This document shows positions 1 through 11,131 of a stretch of 64,000 nucleotides of DNA, piece after piece (positions within the stretch are counted from its first letter, which is position 1; each line of letters starts with the position of its first letter). The stretch is from Osedax fenrisi. Lineage: Eukaryota; Annelida; Polychaeta; Sabellida; Siboglinidae. Both the position numbers and the translations under genes were made by a program. The notes below the pieces were generated by a model. The model was not told where the DNA came from. It worked only from the letters and a program-made list of their open reading frames with translations, and did not search any database. Location: NCBI GenBank assembly GCA_964019155.1, contig OZ025241.1:4594793-4658792 (forward strand), given 5' to 3'.

Positions 1-45
1 ATATTTGTGTATACAAATAATTATATATTAATATTATATACGATG

Positions 46-101
<56 letters not shown>

Positions 102-901
102 GTATACGGCATATATACGTATATATACGGCACCATAGATAACTATACATATTTAAAGTAAATCATAGCACAGTTGAATTCCATTAATTTTGTAAACCAC
201 TTAACGTCAAAAATAAAAAATATATTTTAAAATTTTATAATAAAAAATATATATATTATCACGTAATAAAATAAATATATAAATATATATACGTTTATAT
301 AGTAAAAGTATATAACAACATTACATAATATATCAGCAATATTTGACCATATTTATTATTATATTATATATTGTTTTAAATTGTCTTACTGTAAAATACT
401 TAATATTGATTAACACATTATATTGCTTTATTTGTTGTACACATACTGAATTATATAAAAATAATAAATTAACAATAATAAATGGCGAAACATCTTGCAC
501 TTAATTATTACTAGCGCATTTATAAATATAAAAATGTATATATGTTATACATTACAGTATTACATAACGTTATAACTTTACGTTATTATTAAAATATAAA
601 CACACACACACAAATACACACATATACATATATGCGTATACGCACACATACACATACATAGATAAACACACACACACATACATACGCATACACATACGCA
701 TACACATACACAAGTAGTAGTATACTATACTATAGTATACTACTGATGTGATGTGGATACGATAAGAGGTGCGTAATGCATACTGTAACTTATGCAATAA
801 TATAGTATTATAATAGTATGTATACATATCACTGACCCACCCCACATCCCCTACATACCCTCCACACACCCCCACACACTCACACACACACACACACACA
901 G

Positions 902-1001
902 TCTGTAGAAGTTGCATAATCCGGTTCGCGAAGCGTCACAAGAGGTGCCCAATATGCGACATCAGAGTTAAACGGCACAGTAAAAGTAGGCCAAGTATCA
1001 G
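902..1001 (+). CDS. PCGF exon: second half of RING finger
   Basis: The acceptor AG (900-901) closes a CA repeat; the donor reads CAG|GTGATT. With a T from the previous exon the exon starts FCRSCIIRF and continues through KRCPICDIRVK to SRPSI. These are the Cys pairs C-x2-C and C-P-x-C of a PCGF RING, with the short basic segment that follows it. It begins two nucleotides before a codon boundary and ends with AG, completed to Arg by the next exon. The upstream zinc ligands are not found in 1-890, so they lie outside the window. Confidence 0.9.
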
Positions 1002-2108
1002 GTGATTTATCTTATCATTGAAATAATGCGCCTGCTAAAATGTGAACTAGTAATGTATACATTAGTAGGCATATACGCCGTACACTGTACGGTGTACATC
1101 TACACTATATATAGTGGTGTACAATGTATATAGTACAGTATATATAGTGTAACATATGTGTAACATTACATAGATAACGGTATATGTGTGCGCACATACA
1201 CATACGTTAAATCGCGCATGAACACCTACATATATTATATTAAAAATAATAAAAGACAAGGTATTCATGAAATTATAAATTATTTATATGTTTACACTAA
1301 GTGTTAACACTTAAAAATCAGTGTATATATATATATATATATATACAAACTATTATATAATACTACATAACTGTTATATAACAATCACACAACCCAACAG
1401 ACCGGATATTATACTTCAAGAGTTAATTTATAAACTAGTACCGGGTCTCATTGAAAGTTAGTGTCAACAATATAGTGATGTTATATAATACGTGCTCTAT
1501 ATTGCGACCTATAGGGTATACCCTCCCTTTTCCTTTATTTGTATTGTACTTTATTTATTTTATTGTTGTTTCCTTCTCATGACGCTCATAGCCACCACGT
1601 GATTTTGTAGTCAATAAACATTTTAAAATAAAAAAACTAAATAAGTGTGAACTAATGAGGCGATGCGGTAACAGTGGTAAACTCTTCACTGGGATAGAGT
1701 GTTGATGATATAAGACATATGCACACAAACAACATTAGTTAGCGAATATTGACTAAACAAGCGACTGTCAAATATTAGTAAAATATTGAATTGAATTGTT
1801 GTATTATAGAACAATAATTTATAACGGAAATATACTAAAATATATGAAAACAGTTTTTAGTATATACAAATTATTAGTAGGTCAAAAGTAACTTTATAGT
1901 TATTTTTAAATTTCCCCATATTAAATTTCGTATTCTCTGCACGTTAAACTTCGAGAAATTATAACTCCCCTAGGATAGCCAAAAATTAAATAAAATGTTG
2001 AATTATTATTATACTGGATATTATGTGTTATGCAGATCAATTCATGAATTTCTCAAAATTATCGAGCCATATTCAGCTGTATGATAACTCTTAACGAGAA
2101 CCGTGCGC

Positions 2109-2174
<66 letters not shown>

Positions 2175-2336
2175 GGTTATTATATATACACACACATATA
2201 TATATATATATGTACATATATATATATATATATATAATGTTATTAATCAGCGTAATTCAAACAGCCGAAATAAAGAGACGAAATGATTTCTACAACAAAA
2301 GAAATCAAAGTGGTAAGCATCCCTAACAACTAGACA

Positions 2337-2397
<61 letters not shown>

Positions 2398-3021
2398 CAA
2401 TATACTGTCTAGTATACTATGTATCCATATGTATAGTACTATGCTTACTAAAGTATCATTTATTATTAACCCTATATTGTTATAACATTTATCCATTTCA
2501 TGTATATATATATGTCTATGTATCATATAATTATATGTATGTATATTCTATAGTCGGTGTTCACTCATGCGCGAAACTATAACACGCATGCGAGTAGTAT
2601 GAGTTTAACACGATAGGTGGCGCCTATAAGCGTAATAAGTTATTACTAATGACTCATCGTTATCCATTGACCGCTGATGAAACAGTAATCGCGTACAATA
2701 AAGCCCGCACATAACAGTTATATGTCATTGTATTCGTGAACGGCGCGATATTAGTGTTAGCGATAGTCTAAGATAAGTACTCTATAATTGTATTATGGTT
2801 TATTTTAAATGTGAAATATAGAGTAAACATTTAATTATCAAACAAAGTATCAACATACGGACATAACCCTAATAAGGACACAACCTATTGGTATTATAAA
2901 CTATTATTATCAGAAACTATAAAACCTATAGATATAATTTGTATATAGATACAAATGGTAAAGTATTCATAATTGTATACAAATCTATAGATTTATAAAA
3001 TATTAAATTATACGATATTCA

Positions 3022-3058
<37 letters not shown>

Positions 3059-6000
3059 TATAATCTATATTTTAATTTGTTGATTTATCAAATTTATCAA
3101 ATTAATAATAATGAATCATAATATATCCAATATAATTATTTTTGTAAATAATATGTATTATAATTTGTCATTACTCATAAAATGCGTTTACAAATGTATA
3201 AAAAATTAATACAACAATATTATCGTTTATATAAAATGTAATATTAAACTATTGTCAAATAAAATTTTTTTCTAAAATAATAGTATTAAAATAAATTAAA
3301 TTATTATCATATTACAAGTGGTAATATAAATCATACCTCTGACATTATATGTCGGGCAACATTCACGGTAACAAGCTTAGTAACAAGTCGCCACGTAAAC
3401 CCATTGATAAGGTCGAGCATATTATTACCATACTTATTGATCGCTATCTGAACCCTTATTCGCTTGGTTACGAACTCGTGAACAAGTCATCATAGATTTG
3501 TACTTGACCTAGATCGGTTATGCTATACAGTATATGTGTTGTTAAATACACACACTGGGCGATGAACATTGACTAGCGATCCTTAACGAGTAGAGGTACG
3601 TTGTGATCGAGGTGTGAACACCCCTTTAATACGGACACCCTATAACCAATCAGATGCAGCCTGCGAAATAAGTACTTATATCTGATTGGATATTCAATAA
3701 TATATAGTATATCCACCTAGGGGTATAGCATACCTCTATAGTGGTAAATGGGGTGCATGATTGAAACTATCCGTAGTTATTAATACAGATACCCCAGTCA
3801 TCTAAAGACTCTAGAACTATATCATCATAATATTGTTATCAATAATTATTTTAATAAAAGAGAATTTAAATAATGTTACGATGATTTGAGTATACTCAAA
3901 ATACAATATATTGTACCTATTTGTATTTGAGTAATTCTCTTTTATTAAAATATTTCGTAATAAAAATGTTGAGAAGATTTGAGAATGTTACTCTATATTA
4001 TAATATATAAACACATACACATACATACACACTAACACACACACATATATATATATATTCTATACTTACTTTTTATTCTATAAAATCTATTCTAGATGCG
4101 TATGATATATGCAAGTGAGAAAGCAGATTCATGATGTCTATTACTTATAATAAATATATATATATAACAATAATAGGTAGAACCTAAACTTCAGTGTATA
4201 ACTAACTATTTAATTTATTATCTAATAAATACATTTATGTACTATACTTATATATAATTGTTGATTTTAAATTATGTAATTGAAAAAATATACGCCATAT
4301 ATATATATATATATGTGTGTGTGTGTATATTTAATAAAAATGTATTATTTTGCAGATAAAAAGAAGCTGACGAGAGAGATAGAAAAGGAAGACGACATCA
4401 GTATTTGTTTAGAACTTAGAATTATTGACGACAAGTTAGTGACGTCATCACTGTATTACGTAACTATCTATACGTATGCGTGTGTATGCGTGTGTATGCG
4501 TGTGTATGCGTGTGTGGTTGTGCGTGTGGGAAGAACGTGGTGTATTTGCGAATCTCTTCGAAACGCTCCTATATATTCGTGATCGAGAGTGTACACATAT
4601 AATGATGTACTACTAATAATGTGCTCGTATTGCATGCTGCCAGCATACTTCATATTGCATTACTCGCTCTATACGAATAATACCACGTGACACTACCGCC
4701 TAGTGATACCACGCGGTAGTGTCACGTGGTATTGTCACGTGTCAACTTAGTATTGTATGTTGACTATTGTATTGCCTTACAGATACGTGATTGTTCACGG
4801 ATGATGTATACAACATATAGTGTATGCGTAGTTACTTAGTATGCATACTATTACGTAATATATGTACGTTTGAATGTTAGGTAATCCATGCTCGTACCAT
4901 ATATGATATACCACATACGATAGACAACTTATCGGTAATAATTGTGGTGAATCATATACAGGATTTGAATATAATATAAAACAAGATTGTAATTATCTTT
5001 AATGACGGTAATTATATAAATATATATACAAGTCATGCCTAGTTGACCTGTTATATTTATTTAAACTTTAAACTTCTAATATTCATGTCATCTTATTATT
5101 ATTATATATTCATCACCTGCAATTAGTCTATTTATAGATATTAAAACTTCATACCTCACATCGCATTGTCTTCCGATACATTTATATATATATAACTTAT
5201 GAAATATTAAGATTATATAAACACAATGTAACCCATTGTTCTAAGGCTTGAAACCTTCAGTTATATTTAGATTTAATTATTATTGATGACCTTTATCACT
5301 AGTAATAGGTTCTAGTTATACATACTGTCATTAACAAGACTATAGCCATTTAAATGTTATATAACATGCCTAATATGATATAAATACAACAGCGTGTATA
5401 CTAATATATATATATATATAATGTATGTTATTATCATAGTAGGCATGTTATATAACATACATAACATGATAATAAAGACCACACATTGTATACTAATATA
5501 GCCTTGTTAATGTTGATGACATTATTGTTATATTGCCTATTGTTTATAATGATTTATAAGCATGTTGCGTGTATGTGTGTGTATGTGTGTGTATATGTGT
5601 GTATGCGTGTATGCGTGTATGCGTGTATTATATTACATGGCAGTAATACATCTAAGTAGTGTAGCTTATCTAAATACCTGCATACAAATGTGCCTATAAT
5701 GCATATGTGAATGTTATCTTGTAATTGTTACTCCTATTGATGATAACACATTTTCTTTGTTTTCTATAATGTCCTTATATTGTCCCTACGATGTCCTTAT
5801 CGCGACTCAAGTGATGTAACTTATTAAGTAGCGTACAGTGTACAGTGTACGTAATCTGTATAGCACACAATAGAGTATACTTGTATATATATATACATGT
5901 CATTGTTAATAAGGTATCGACTTCCGGCGATAGCTTTACAACACGAGGGATATGTTCATGTTCACCCACTTGTTGTCTATATGTATAACTATAGTTGTAT

Positions 6001-6560
6001 ATAGTGATGTGTGTATATAGGGATATGCATGTAGAATTGTCACTACCTATAGTATTATAATAGGTAATACCTTTAGAGTTTGCTGTTATATTAGTTATAT
6101 TAGAGTTTGCAAACCATATCAGTTATTATTATTATTATATATACATATATATGCTATTAATGCTATACATAGATACACATATATGCATATACAGCAGACA
6201 CGTCAGGTTAATTACAACCACGTGGTGTGATCATTACTGCAGCATAAAGTATACTATATATGTATACAGTATACTGCGTTATTATTGAGTTACTGTATTA
6301 TCGCTTTTATTACCATCGCATCTTCGGGAGACTGGCATATCTAAACCTCCGCGTATCTACATCCCAGTGATTTATAGTAATCACTATATAACTATTAAAT
6401 ACACCCATATATATATTGTTTATATATATTGTATAATGTTAACATAATATTATAAGAAATAATTATTTGTCAGGTGATTAATTGATATTTACTTTTTAGC
6501 GGAAACGTTATACGTGGTGCTGATGATCAGGTTATTGAACGTGTTTTTGTGTACGTATAC

Positions 6561-6596
<36 letters not shown>

Positions 6597-8376
6597 TTAT
6601 GTATGTGTTTGTTGTTATCGATATAATGAGAAAGCAATACATTATAGTGTCTGCCACTTCGCGATAGAGGCGCTTAAGTTGAATATAGATAAACAATTCA
6701 ACTTCATACCATGATACGAAGAAAGTACACTTTCTTCGTATCAATGGTACGTGTATTATTGTATCAATTGGTAGGATACCTATGAGTATTGATGTACATT
6801 GTACGCGTGTACATATGCTATATAAATAGCCGTATATATGGCGTATACGGCATATATGTATACATAAATGTATGTATTAGCGTATAGTTGTATTATATGT
6901 GTGTTATCCTAGTGTTATATTTCATATACCTTATACCCTTATAGCGTTTTCAAATACTAGCCACGCCTTTTAAAACTCCTGACACGCCTTTATTTAACAG
7001 CCAATCAACAAGAGATATCTATTGTGTCCTTCAGCGTTCAGTATTAGATTAATGAAGAAATTTATAAGAAATAAATTTAATTTATCAGAAAAATATCAAG
7101 TTAGTATTGGAACGTAATTAGGTATATACATATTAATTAATTAATTAATATAAATAATAATATACATAAATAATAATATACATATATAATTATAGTATAC
7201 TATCAACAATACAATAGTTAACTTTTTGAAATTAATAAATAAAATTGGAAATAAAAGATGGATATAGTTTATATTATTATTAAATACTTAATTCAATAAT
7301 TGATTGAAAAATATATTACAATATTTTATGATAATGAATTAATATATATTAATTATAATAAACACATTCGTATACTTACATTATTATAATATATATATAT
7401 ACCTATATGTAATTATGTATTGAAATAATACATATTAATTAATTAAATTTAAATATAACTATTACAATTTATTAATCATATAAGTTTTGTGATAATTAAT
7501 TAAAATATTATTAATAAATATACACGTATACTAGGGTAAAGTCCTCATTTACCGAACCCCTATCGTATCTCAGTAACTAAAAGAGATATAAAAAAGTATA
7601 TATGCATGCATAATCTATTAGTATTATGTTAATAATAGTTTATATTAATTAATAGTATTTTGTTATTTTTAAAATATTCAATCTTTCAATTATTATTTGA
7701 TAAAATGTAATAGTCGGGTTTTACTTTTCAAATATTTGAATAATAACTTTTTTTGAATCAATTTTAATACTTTATTAATTAAAATAAAACGATATACAAA
7801 TAATTTAATTTTAATAAGTAATAACTAAATATCTATATTATAGCAACTCATATGATTTTCCTATAGGAATAATATAATATATTACCGATCACCTATATTA
7901 CCTTAATACTGACCATATGAGATTTGTAATATCTAATCACAATAGATCCGCAGTTGTGTATACATAATTTATTGATATATAATAATGATTCATGATATCA
8001 GTTGTAATATGAATTGAGTAATATACAAATATATTAAATAATAATATACACTATTTTAATATAATAAATATAAAGTTTAAATAATAATTTAATATTAAGA
8101 GATAAATTAATAAATAAATTGAGTGAGTTTTGTAATTAATTAAATATATTTATATCTGCTATATTGATTGAATATTATAATGCTAACTTTATTTCTGCTA
8201 CGCGTATTTATTGAAGAAGAGATATGGGAAAGTAACCTAGGAAGGATATTGTAACTAATAAATGGTTTTTATATATAAACATTGTATGACTCAATATTTG
8301 TATTCAAAATTTACATTATATTAATATTATGTGATTATAAATATTATTGTGATTTTTAAATGTTATTTAATCTTTT

Positions 8377-8407
<31 letters not shown>

Positions 8408-10027
8408 ACAGGGGTGTCCGTATTCGGTACCCATGTCCGAATACCGACACCCTGTGTTATAATACGGACAGCCTATAGGCTGTATATATACTACCACAAG
8501 ATAAACTTTATATTATTGATGGATCAATCAAATAAATTACAATTACAGTATTTATAATTAATGTTATGCATAATGTAATGTAATTTAATTAGTAATTAAT
8601 TTATTAATTTGTATTATATTATTAATTAATAATACAAGTTAAATATCTAAATAAAAAATTTAGATTTAGCTTCATTGGTGGTATTACTATTATAATGCAC
8701 GCGATTGTTATTAAAATAAGAATAGTTCACACGCTGCACGCTGATTGGTTATAGGGTGTCCATATTAAGACATCTAGAGTATAAGGGATTTATATGACCT
8801 CTAGCTATATGCTTATAAATTACTTAATATTTGATAACAAATAGAGAACGTATATATATAATTTTCAGAATTCTTTAGTTTTTAATAATATATTGTTATT
8901 ATTTATATCGATACATTTGTATATTTTAGAGGAGGTTGACATTTGTTTTCATAAATTTAAAAACGTAATAAAAATATCAGTTTATTGGATATATCAGCAA
9001 TATCTTGAATACTTAAAAAATAAAATACTTAATTAGACTATTTATATATTTATGAATATTTTATTGAGTACACATTTTTGTGTAGGATTTATGATTTACG
9101 TTACTGAGAGTGTCCGAATTCGGGCACTGTCCGTATTAGGTTACTTTCCCCTAGGTAATACGCACATGTATCCAATTACCGACCCTCCCTGTTTGTCAAT
9201 TATATCATAATTAAAATAAACAATTTATTTATTGTAATAATATTAGCCTAATTACAAAATTTTAAATAAATATATTGAATATTGAATACGTTATTACAAA
9301 TAGTAATTTAGGGTCGGTAATTGGAGACTTTCCCCTACATAATATATATATATATATATATACATATATATAATTATATGTGTGTAATCAGTGTATTTAG
9401 TCATATTTCTTACCAACGAGGCTCTAACATCTTAATATCAGTGGGATTATTAAGTATACTAATATATATATATACGTGTGCGCCACTCTATATTACATGC
9501 AACACACTCAAAAACTACACCCACACATATATGTGGGGTATACGCTCACATACCCACACCAATACTCACACACATTCCCACACCTACACCCACACTCACA
9601 CCTACACATACCCACACACACACACTCGCATACTCACACACACGCACACACTCGTACTCACACACTAACACACACACACATGCACACACACACTCACACT
9701 CACTTGCACACACACTATCACACACACGCACACACTCACCCACACACTCACACACACTCGCACACAGATAACTATATTCTCCGAGGACAGCCAACAGTTC
9801 ACAAGCATGCAGAGTATGAGAGATGTAGCCTTCGAGTGCAAGTGGATGAGGGTTAGATAGCTTTAGGCAGTATCAGAAGTGATATAATAGTGGTATCAAC
9901 AGAAGTGATATAACAGTGGTATCAGCATGTAGATCGTGTAGTATAGGAGTTAGCTATATCAAAGTATACTTTAAACTCAAACTATAGTTATAATAGTAGT
10001 ATTGCATATTATATTGTAATTATAATA

Positions 10028-10065
<38 letters not shown>

Positions 10066-10927
10066 GTATGGTATAATAGTATATATTATAATAGTATATG
10101 TGTATATATATATGTACCATATATGGTTAATATATATAGAGCCCCTATGGGTTAACCCCTAATTAGCTAGTAACCCTTTTATATTAACTAGGTTAAATAT
10201 TGTAATATACTGTATATGGTATTCGGTCTTGACGGAAACAGTCATACATTTTATGAGGGGCATATCACAATATAATAATTAATAATTATTCAGAATTTAA
10301 GTATGTGAATAATACCAAGGACATAATACCTAGTACTATGTCCTTGATAATACTAGTAATATTTTGCGGACCACCTTAGTATTATATAATGTTCCAATTC
10401 AGTGTAATATCCAATATTCAGATCACGCGATTTTAACCATTACATAACCGACACAACAATGAGATATGTTCCTTTAACAGGAGGCACCGTTACATCTCTA
10501 CTACTCGGTATTCATTCCTTCGCGGATAGTGATACCGGAACCGCAACCGGAAGTTAACCTATCGACCGGAAGTACCGGCGCCAACACCACCAGCAGCTGC
10601 ACCAGCTCCAGCGAATACGACATGTCACCGTCCGTATGCCTGCTGACACCTAAATCTGAGCCGATAGACTACGGCTACGGAAACTACGACGAGATGGAGG
10701 AAGATGAGCAGGCGGCCGGCTACGAGATGGACGAAGAGGATGAGGAAGCTGAATGGGAGGCTGCCATGGCTAAACGATCTCGCAAAGATGTACGCAAACG
10801 CCGCGTAACCGCCACGTCTCGAGTGGTATTGGGGGATATCAGTGTGGCGGGCGTCAACGGTAGACAGGTCGCCATCGTGACCGCGGATATAACTACTGTG
10901 GGCGTGGCTACTCGAATGGGGGTGTGA
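902..10927 (+). CDS. PCGF: Polycomb group RING finger (PCGF) protein, eight exons, 5' end missing
   Basis: PCGF proteins are subunits of nuclear Polycomb repressive complex 1. They pair through the RING with RING1/RNF2 to ubiquitinate histone H2A, and bind other subunits through the C-terminal RAWUL domain. Seen here: exons 902-1001, 1401-1456, 2265-2312, 4356-4459, 4534-4590, 4783-4838, 6500-6560 and 10481-10927. Each has an AG before it and, except the last, a GT after it; the phases agree and the frame stays open for about 309 residues to TGA. In order they give the second half of a RING (FCRSC, CPICD), the linker helix (LIYKLVPGLIE, RRNDFYNK), SICLE, the RAWUL strands and an acidic tail with a basic patch. 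The order and spacing match PCGF1/3/4. The RING looks BMI1-like while SICLE and APLHLYYS look PCGF3/1-like, so the subfamily is open. The first RING half lies off the left edge. The family call rests on remembered family motifs, not a search. Confidence 0.85.
1401..1456 (+). CDS. PCGF exon: linker helix (LVPGL motif)
   Basis: The acceptor is CCCAACAG| and the donor GAAA|GTTAGT. The exon encodes PDIILQELIYKLVPGLIE, which matches the helix after the RING in PCGF proteins (family pattern D-x-x-x-Q-[DE]-[IL]-[VI]-Y-K-L-V-P-G-L). Phases 2 in and 1 out fit both neighbours with no missing residues. A second possible donor 12 nt upstream, CCGG|GTCTCA, leaves one alignment gap and was not chosen. Confidence 0.88.
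2109..2172. repeat. (TA)n array in PCGF intron 2
   Basis: About 60 bp of TA repeat, followed by CACACACA and more TA. It lies 90 bp upstream of a 48-nt coding exon. Confidence 0.95.
2265..2312 (+). CDS. PCGF exon: EIKRRNDFYNK segment
   Basis: The acceptor is CAAACAG| and the donor GTAAGC is strong. The exon gives TEIKRRNDFYNKRNQS, matching the PCGF signature in which E-[MI]-[KR] is followed by a basic run and [DE]-F-Y. An AG 14 nt upstream is also available but adds residues and does not fit the incoming phase. The donor is 17 nt upstream of a 13-bp inverted repeat that encloses a (TA)n array. Confidence 0.88.
2329..2413. repeat. Inverted repeat enclosing a (TA)n array
   Basis: ACTAGACAGTATA (2,329-2,341) and TATACTGTCTAGT (2,401-2,413) are exact complements around about 60 bp of TA repeat. 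It begins 17 nt after the donor of the PCGF EIKRRNDFYNK exon. Confidence 0.9.
3620..3675 (+). mobile_element. MITE family 1, short fragment
   Basis: TTTAATACGGACACCCTATA followed by ACCAATCAG matches the internal block of the 46.4 kb copy (about 46,749-46,780) almost base for base. The flanks are unrelated. It lies in PCGF intron 3. Confidence 0.6.
3847..3952. repeat. 20-bp inverted repeat
   Basis: TATTTTAATAAAAGAGAATT (3,847-3,866) and AATTCTCTTTTATTAAAATA (3,933-3,952) are exact complements. It is probably a small hairpin element in PCGF intron 3. Confidence 0.85.
4356..4459 (+). CDS. PCGF exon: pre-RAWUL acidic segment with SICLE
   Basis: The acceptor TTATTTTGCAG| is strong. The exon reads DKKKLTREIEKEDDISICLE and continues LRIIDDK. 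The D-x-[VI]-S-I-C-L-E block precedes the RAWUL domain in PCGF3/5-type proteins. The 3' end is uncertain. Donor TAC|GTAACT (exon end 4459) and TTA|GTGACG (end 4438) both keep phase 0 for the next exon. A better-looking donor at 4435 (CAA|GTTAGT) breaks the phase. The following intron would be only 74-95 nt and is TG-rich. Confidence 0.78.
4534..4590 (+). CDS. PCGF exon: first RAWUL strands
   Basis: The 19 codons give NVVYLRISSKRSYIFVIES. They align without gaps to the RAWUL start of PCGF proteins ([YW]-[LI]-R-C-[SP]-x3-T-V-x2-L). The family Cys and Thr are replaced by Ile and Ser. The acceptor GGGAAG| follows a TG-rich tract and is weak; the donor is AGT|GTACAC. The frame differs from the open frame of the previous exon, so an intron must separate them. 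Confidence 0.74.
4679..4733. repeat. 21-bp perfect inverted repeat with E-boxes
   Basis: Arms 4,679-4,699 and 4,713-4,733 (core TACCACGTGACACTACCGC) are exact complements around a 13-nt loop. Each arm carries CACGTG and another CACGTG follows at about 4,736. It lies in the intron between two PCGF RAWUL exons. Confidence 0.92.
4783..4838 (+). CDS. PCGF exon: middle RAWUL segment
   Basis: The acceptor TATTGCCTTACAG| is strong and the donor TTA|GTATGC is good. The exon encodes IRDCSRMMYTTYSVCVVT, completed to Tyr across the next junction. TYSVCVV followed by Tyr resembles the TFQIDVMY segment of BMI1-type RAWUL domains, with one or two extra residues. It is the weakest exon by sequence, but its phases (0 in, 2 out) are those needed by both neighbours. 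The 21-bp inverted repeat at 4679-4733 lies in the intron before it. Confidence 0.66.
5354..5458. repeat. 19-bp inverted repeat with (TA)n loop
   Basis: ATGTTATATAACATGCCTA (5,354-5,372) and its complement TAGGCATGTTATATAACAT (5,440-5,458) enclose 67 nt that include a (TA)n run. It is in a PCGF intron. Confidence 0.88.
6500..6560 (+). CDS. PCGF exon: C-terminal RAWUL segment
   Basis: The acceptor TTACTTTTTAG| is strong. The donor TAC|GTATGT runs straight into a (TG)n array, which may have eroded the exon end. The peptide GNVIRGADDQVIERVFVYVY aligns with the segment after the central Cys/Tyr (N-E-E-I-L-G-K-D-H-T-L in PCGF3). The usual Trp plus two or three basic residues before the last strand are absent; Tyr sits there instead. 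Confidence 0.76.
6561..6596. repeat. (TG)n directly after a PCGF donor site
   Basis: The donor GTATGT of the RAWUL exon is itself the first unit of a (TG)n run. Confidence 0.9.
6713..6742. repeat. 14-bp hairpin with 2-nt loop
   Basis: GATACGAAGAAAGT and ACTTTCTTCGTATC are exact complements separated by AC. Function unknown. Confidence 0.88.
7534..9335 (+). mobile_element. MITE family 2, copy interrupted by a family-1 MITE
   Basis: It is flanked by TA on both sides. The left end is GGGTAAAGTCCTCATTTACC with CGTATCTCAGTAACTAAAAG just inside; the right end is GGAGACTTTCCCC preceded by GGGTCGGTAATTGG. The interior word AATTACCGACCC is shared with the copy at 18.59-19.66 kb. The family-1 element at 8,225-9,151 sits inside it. 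It lies in the last intron of the PCGF gene. Confidence 0.8.
8225..9151 (-). mobile_element. MITE family 1, copy nested in family 2
   Basis: The ends are TGGGAAAGTAACC (left, after TA 8,223-8,224) and GTATTAGGTTACTTTCCCC (right, before TA 9,152-9,153). Inside are GGGTGTCCGTATTCGGTACC, AATACCGACACCCTGTG, CACGCTGCACGCTGATTGG and TTACTGAGAGTGTCCG, all shared with the 46.4 kb copy in opposite orientation. No open frame of note. Confidence 0.87.
9540..9772. repeat. CA-rich microsatellite array
   Basis: CACACA mixed with CACTCA, CACGCA and CCACA over about 230 bp in the last PCGF intron. Three long open frames here (His/Thr-rich on +, Cys/Val-rich on -) are composition artefacts. Confidence 0.95.
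10481..10927 (+). CDS. PCGF terminal exon: last RAWUL strand and acidic/basic tail
   Basis: The acceptor CCTTTAACAG| is preceded by an in-frame TAA, so the exon must start here, in phase 0. It opens EAPLHLYYSV, the last RAWUL strand ([KS]-[AS]-P-L-L-L-x-Y in PCGF3/1), then about 135 residues of low-complexity tail. The tail is Ser/Thr-rich, then has LTPKSEPIDYG (resembling a phosphorylation-dependent SUMO motif, inferred), an acidic run around DEMEEDEQ, a basic run AKRSRKDVRKRR that could be a nuclear localisation signal, and VLGDISVAGVNGRQVAIVTA. The stop is TGA. The exon is GC-richer than its surroundings. I see no clear polyadenylation signal just downstream. Confidence 0.88.
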   Translation, partial: EAPLHLYYSVFIPSRIVIPEPQPEVNLSTGSTGANTTSSCTSSSEYDMSPSVCLLTPKSEPIDYGYGNYDEMEEDEQAAGYEMDEEDEEAEWEAAMAKRSRKDVRKRRVTATSRVVLGDISVAGVNGRQVAIVTADITTVGVATRMGV

Positions 10928-11073
10928 CCCGGCGGCGTTGTGGCGGGTGTCCTGTTGTTATCGTAGTTATGCGCGCGTTTATTGATTGTAATTCTATATT
11001 TAGACGTGCATAAATACGTGTTTATTACTCTTTATTTATGCGCACGCAGACACAAGCATAGACACACACATAA

Positions 11074-11131
<58 letters not shown>

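Noticed and set aside
570..1268. 115- and 68-aa - strand frames at the left edge
   Set aside because: Cys/Val/Tyr-rich translations of CA/TA repeats; the real coding there is on the + strand (902-1001).
2251..2264. Earlier acceptor for the PCGF EIKRRNDFYNK exon
   Set aside because: Starting at 2,251 needs phase 2 from the preceding exon, which only fits with a misplaced donor; starting at 2,265 gives a gap-free match and consistent phase.
4280..4582. A single 100-aa gene over 4,280-4,582
   Set aside because: Its first part is (TA)/(TG) translation and its end is out of frame with the RAWUL strand; only the spliced pieces make sense.
6290..6375. Exon-like frame HLRETGISKPPRIYIP in a PCGF intron
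   Set aside because: No matching RAWUL position, weak splice sites, and the neighbouring exons already join without it.
9321..9856. Several 80-126 aa frames of His/Thr or Cys/Val repeats
   Set aside because: Translation of a CA-rich microsatellite on both strands.
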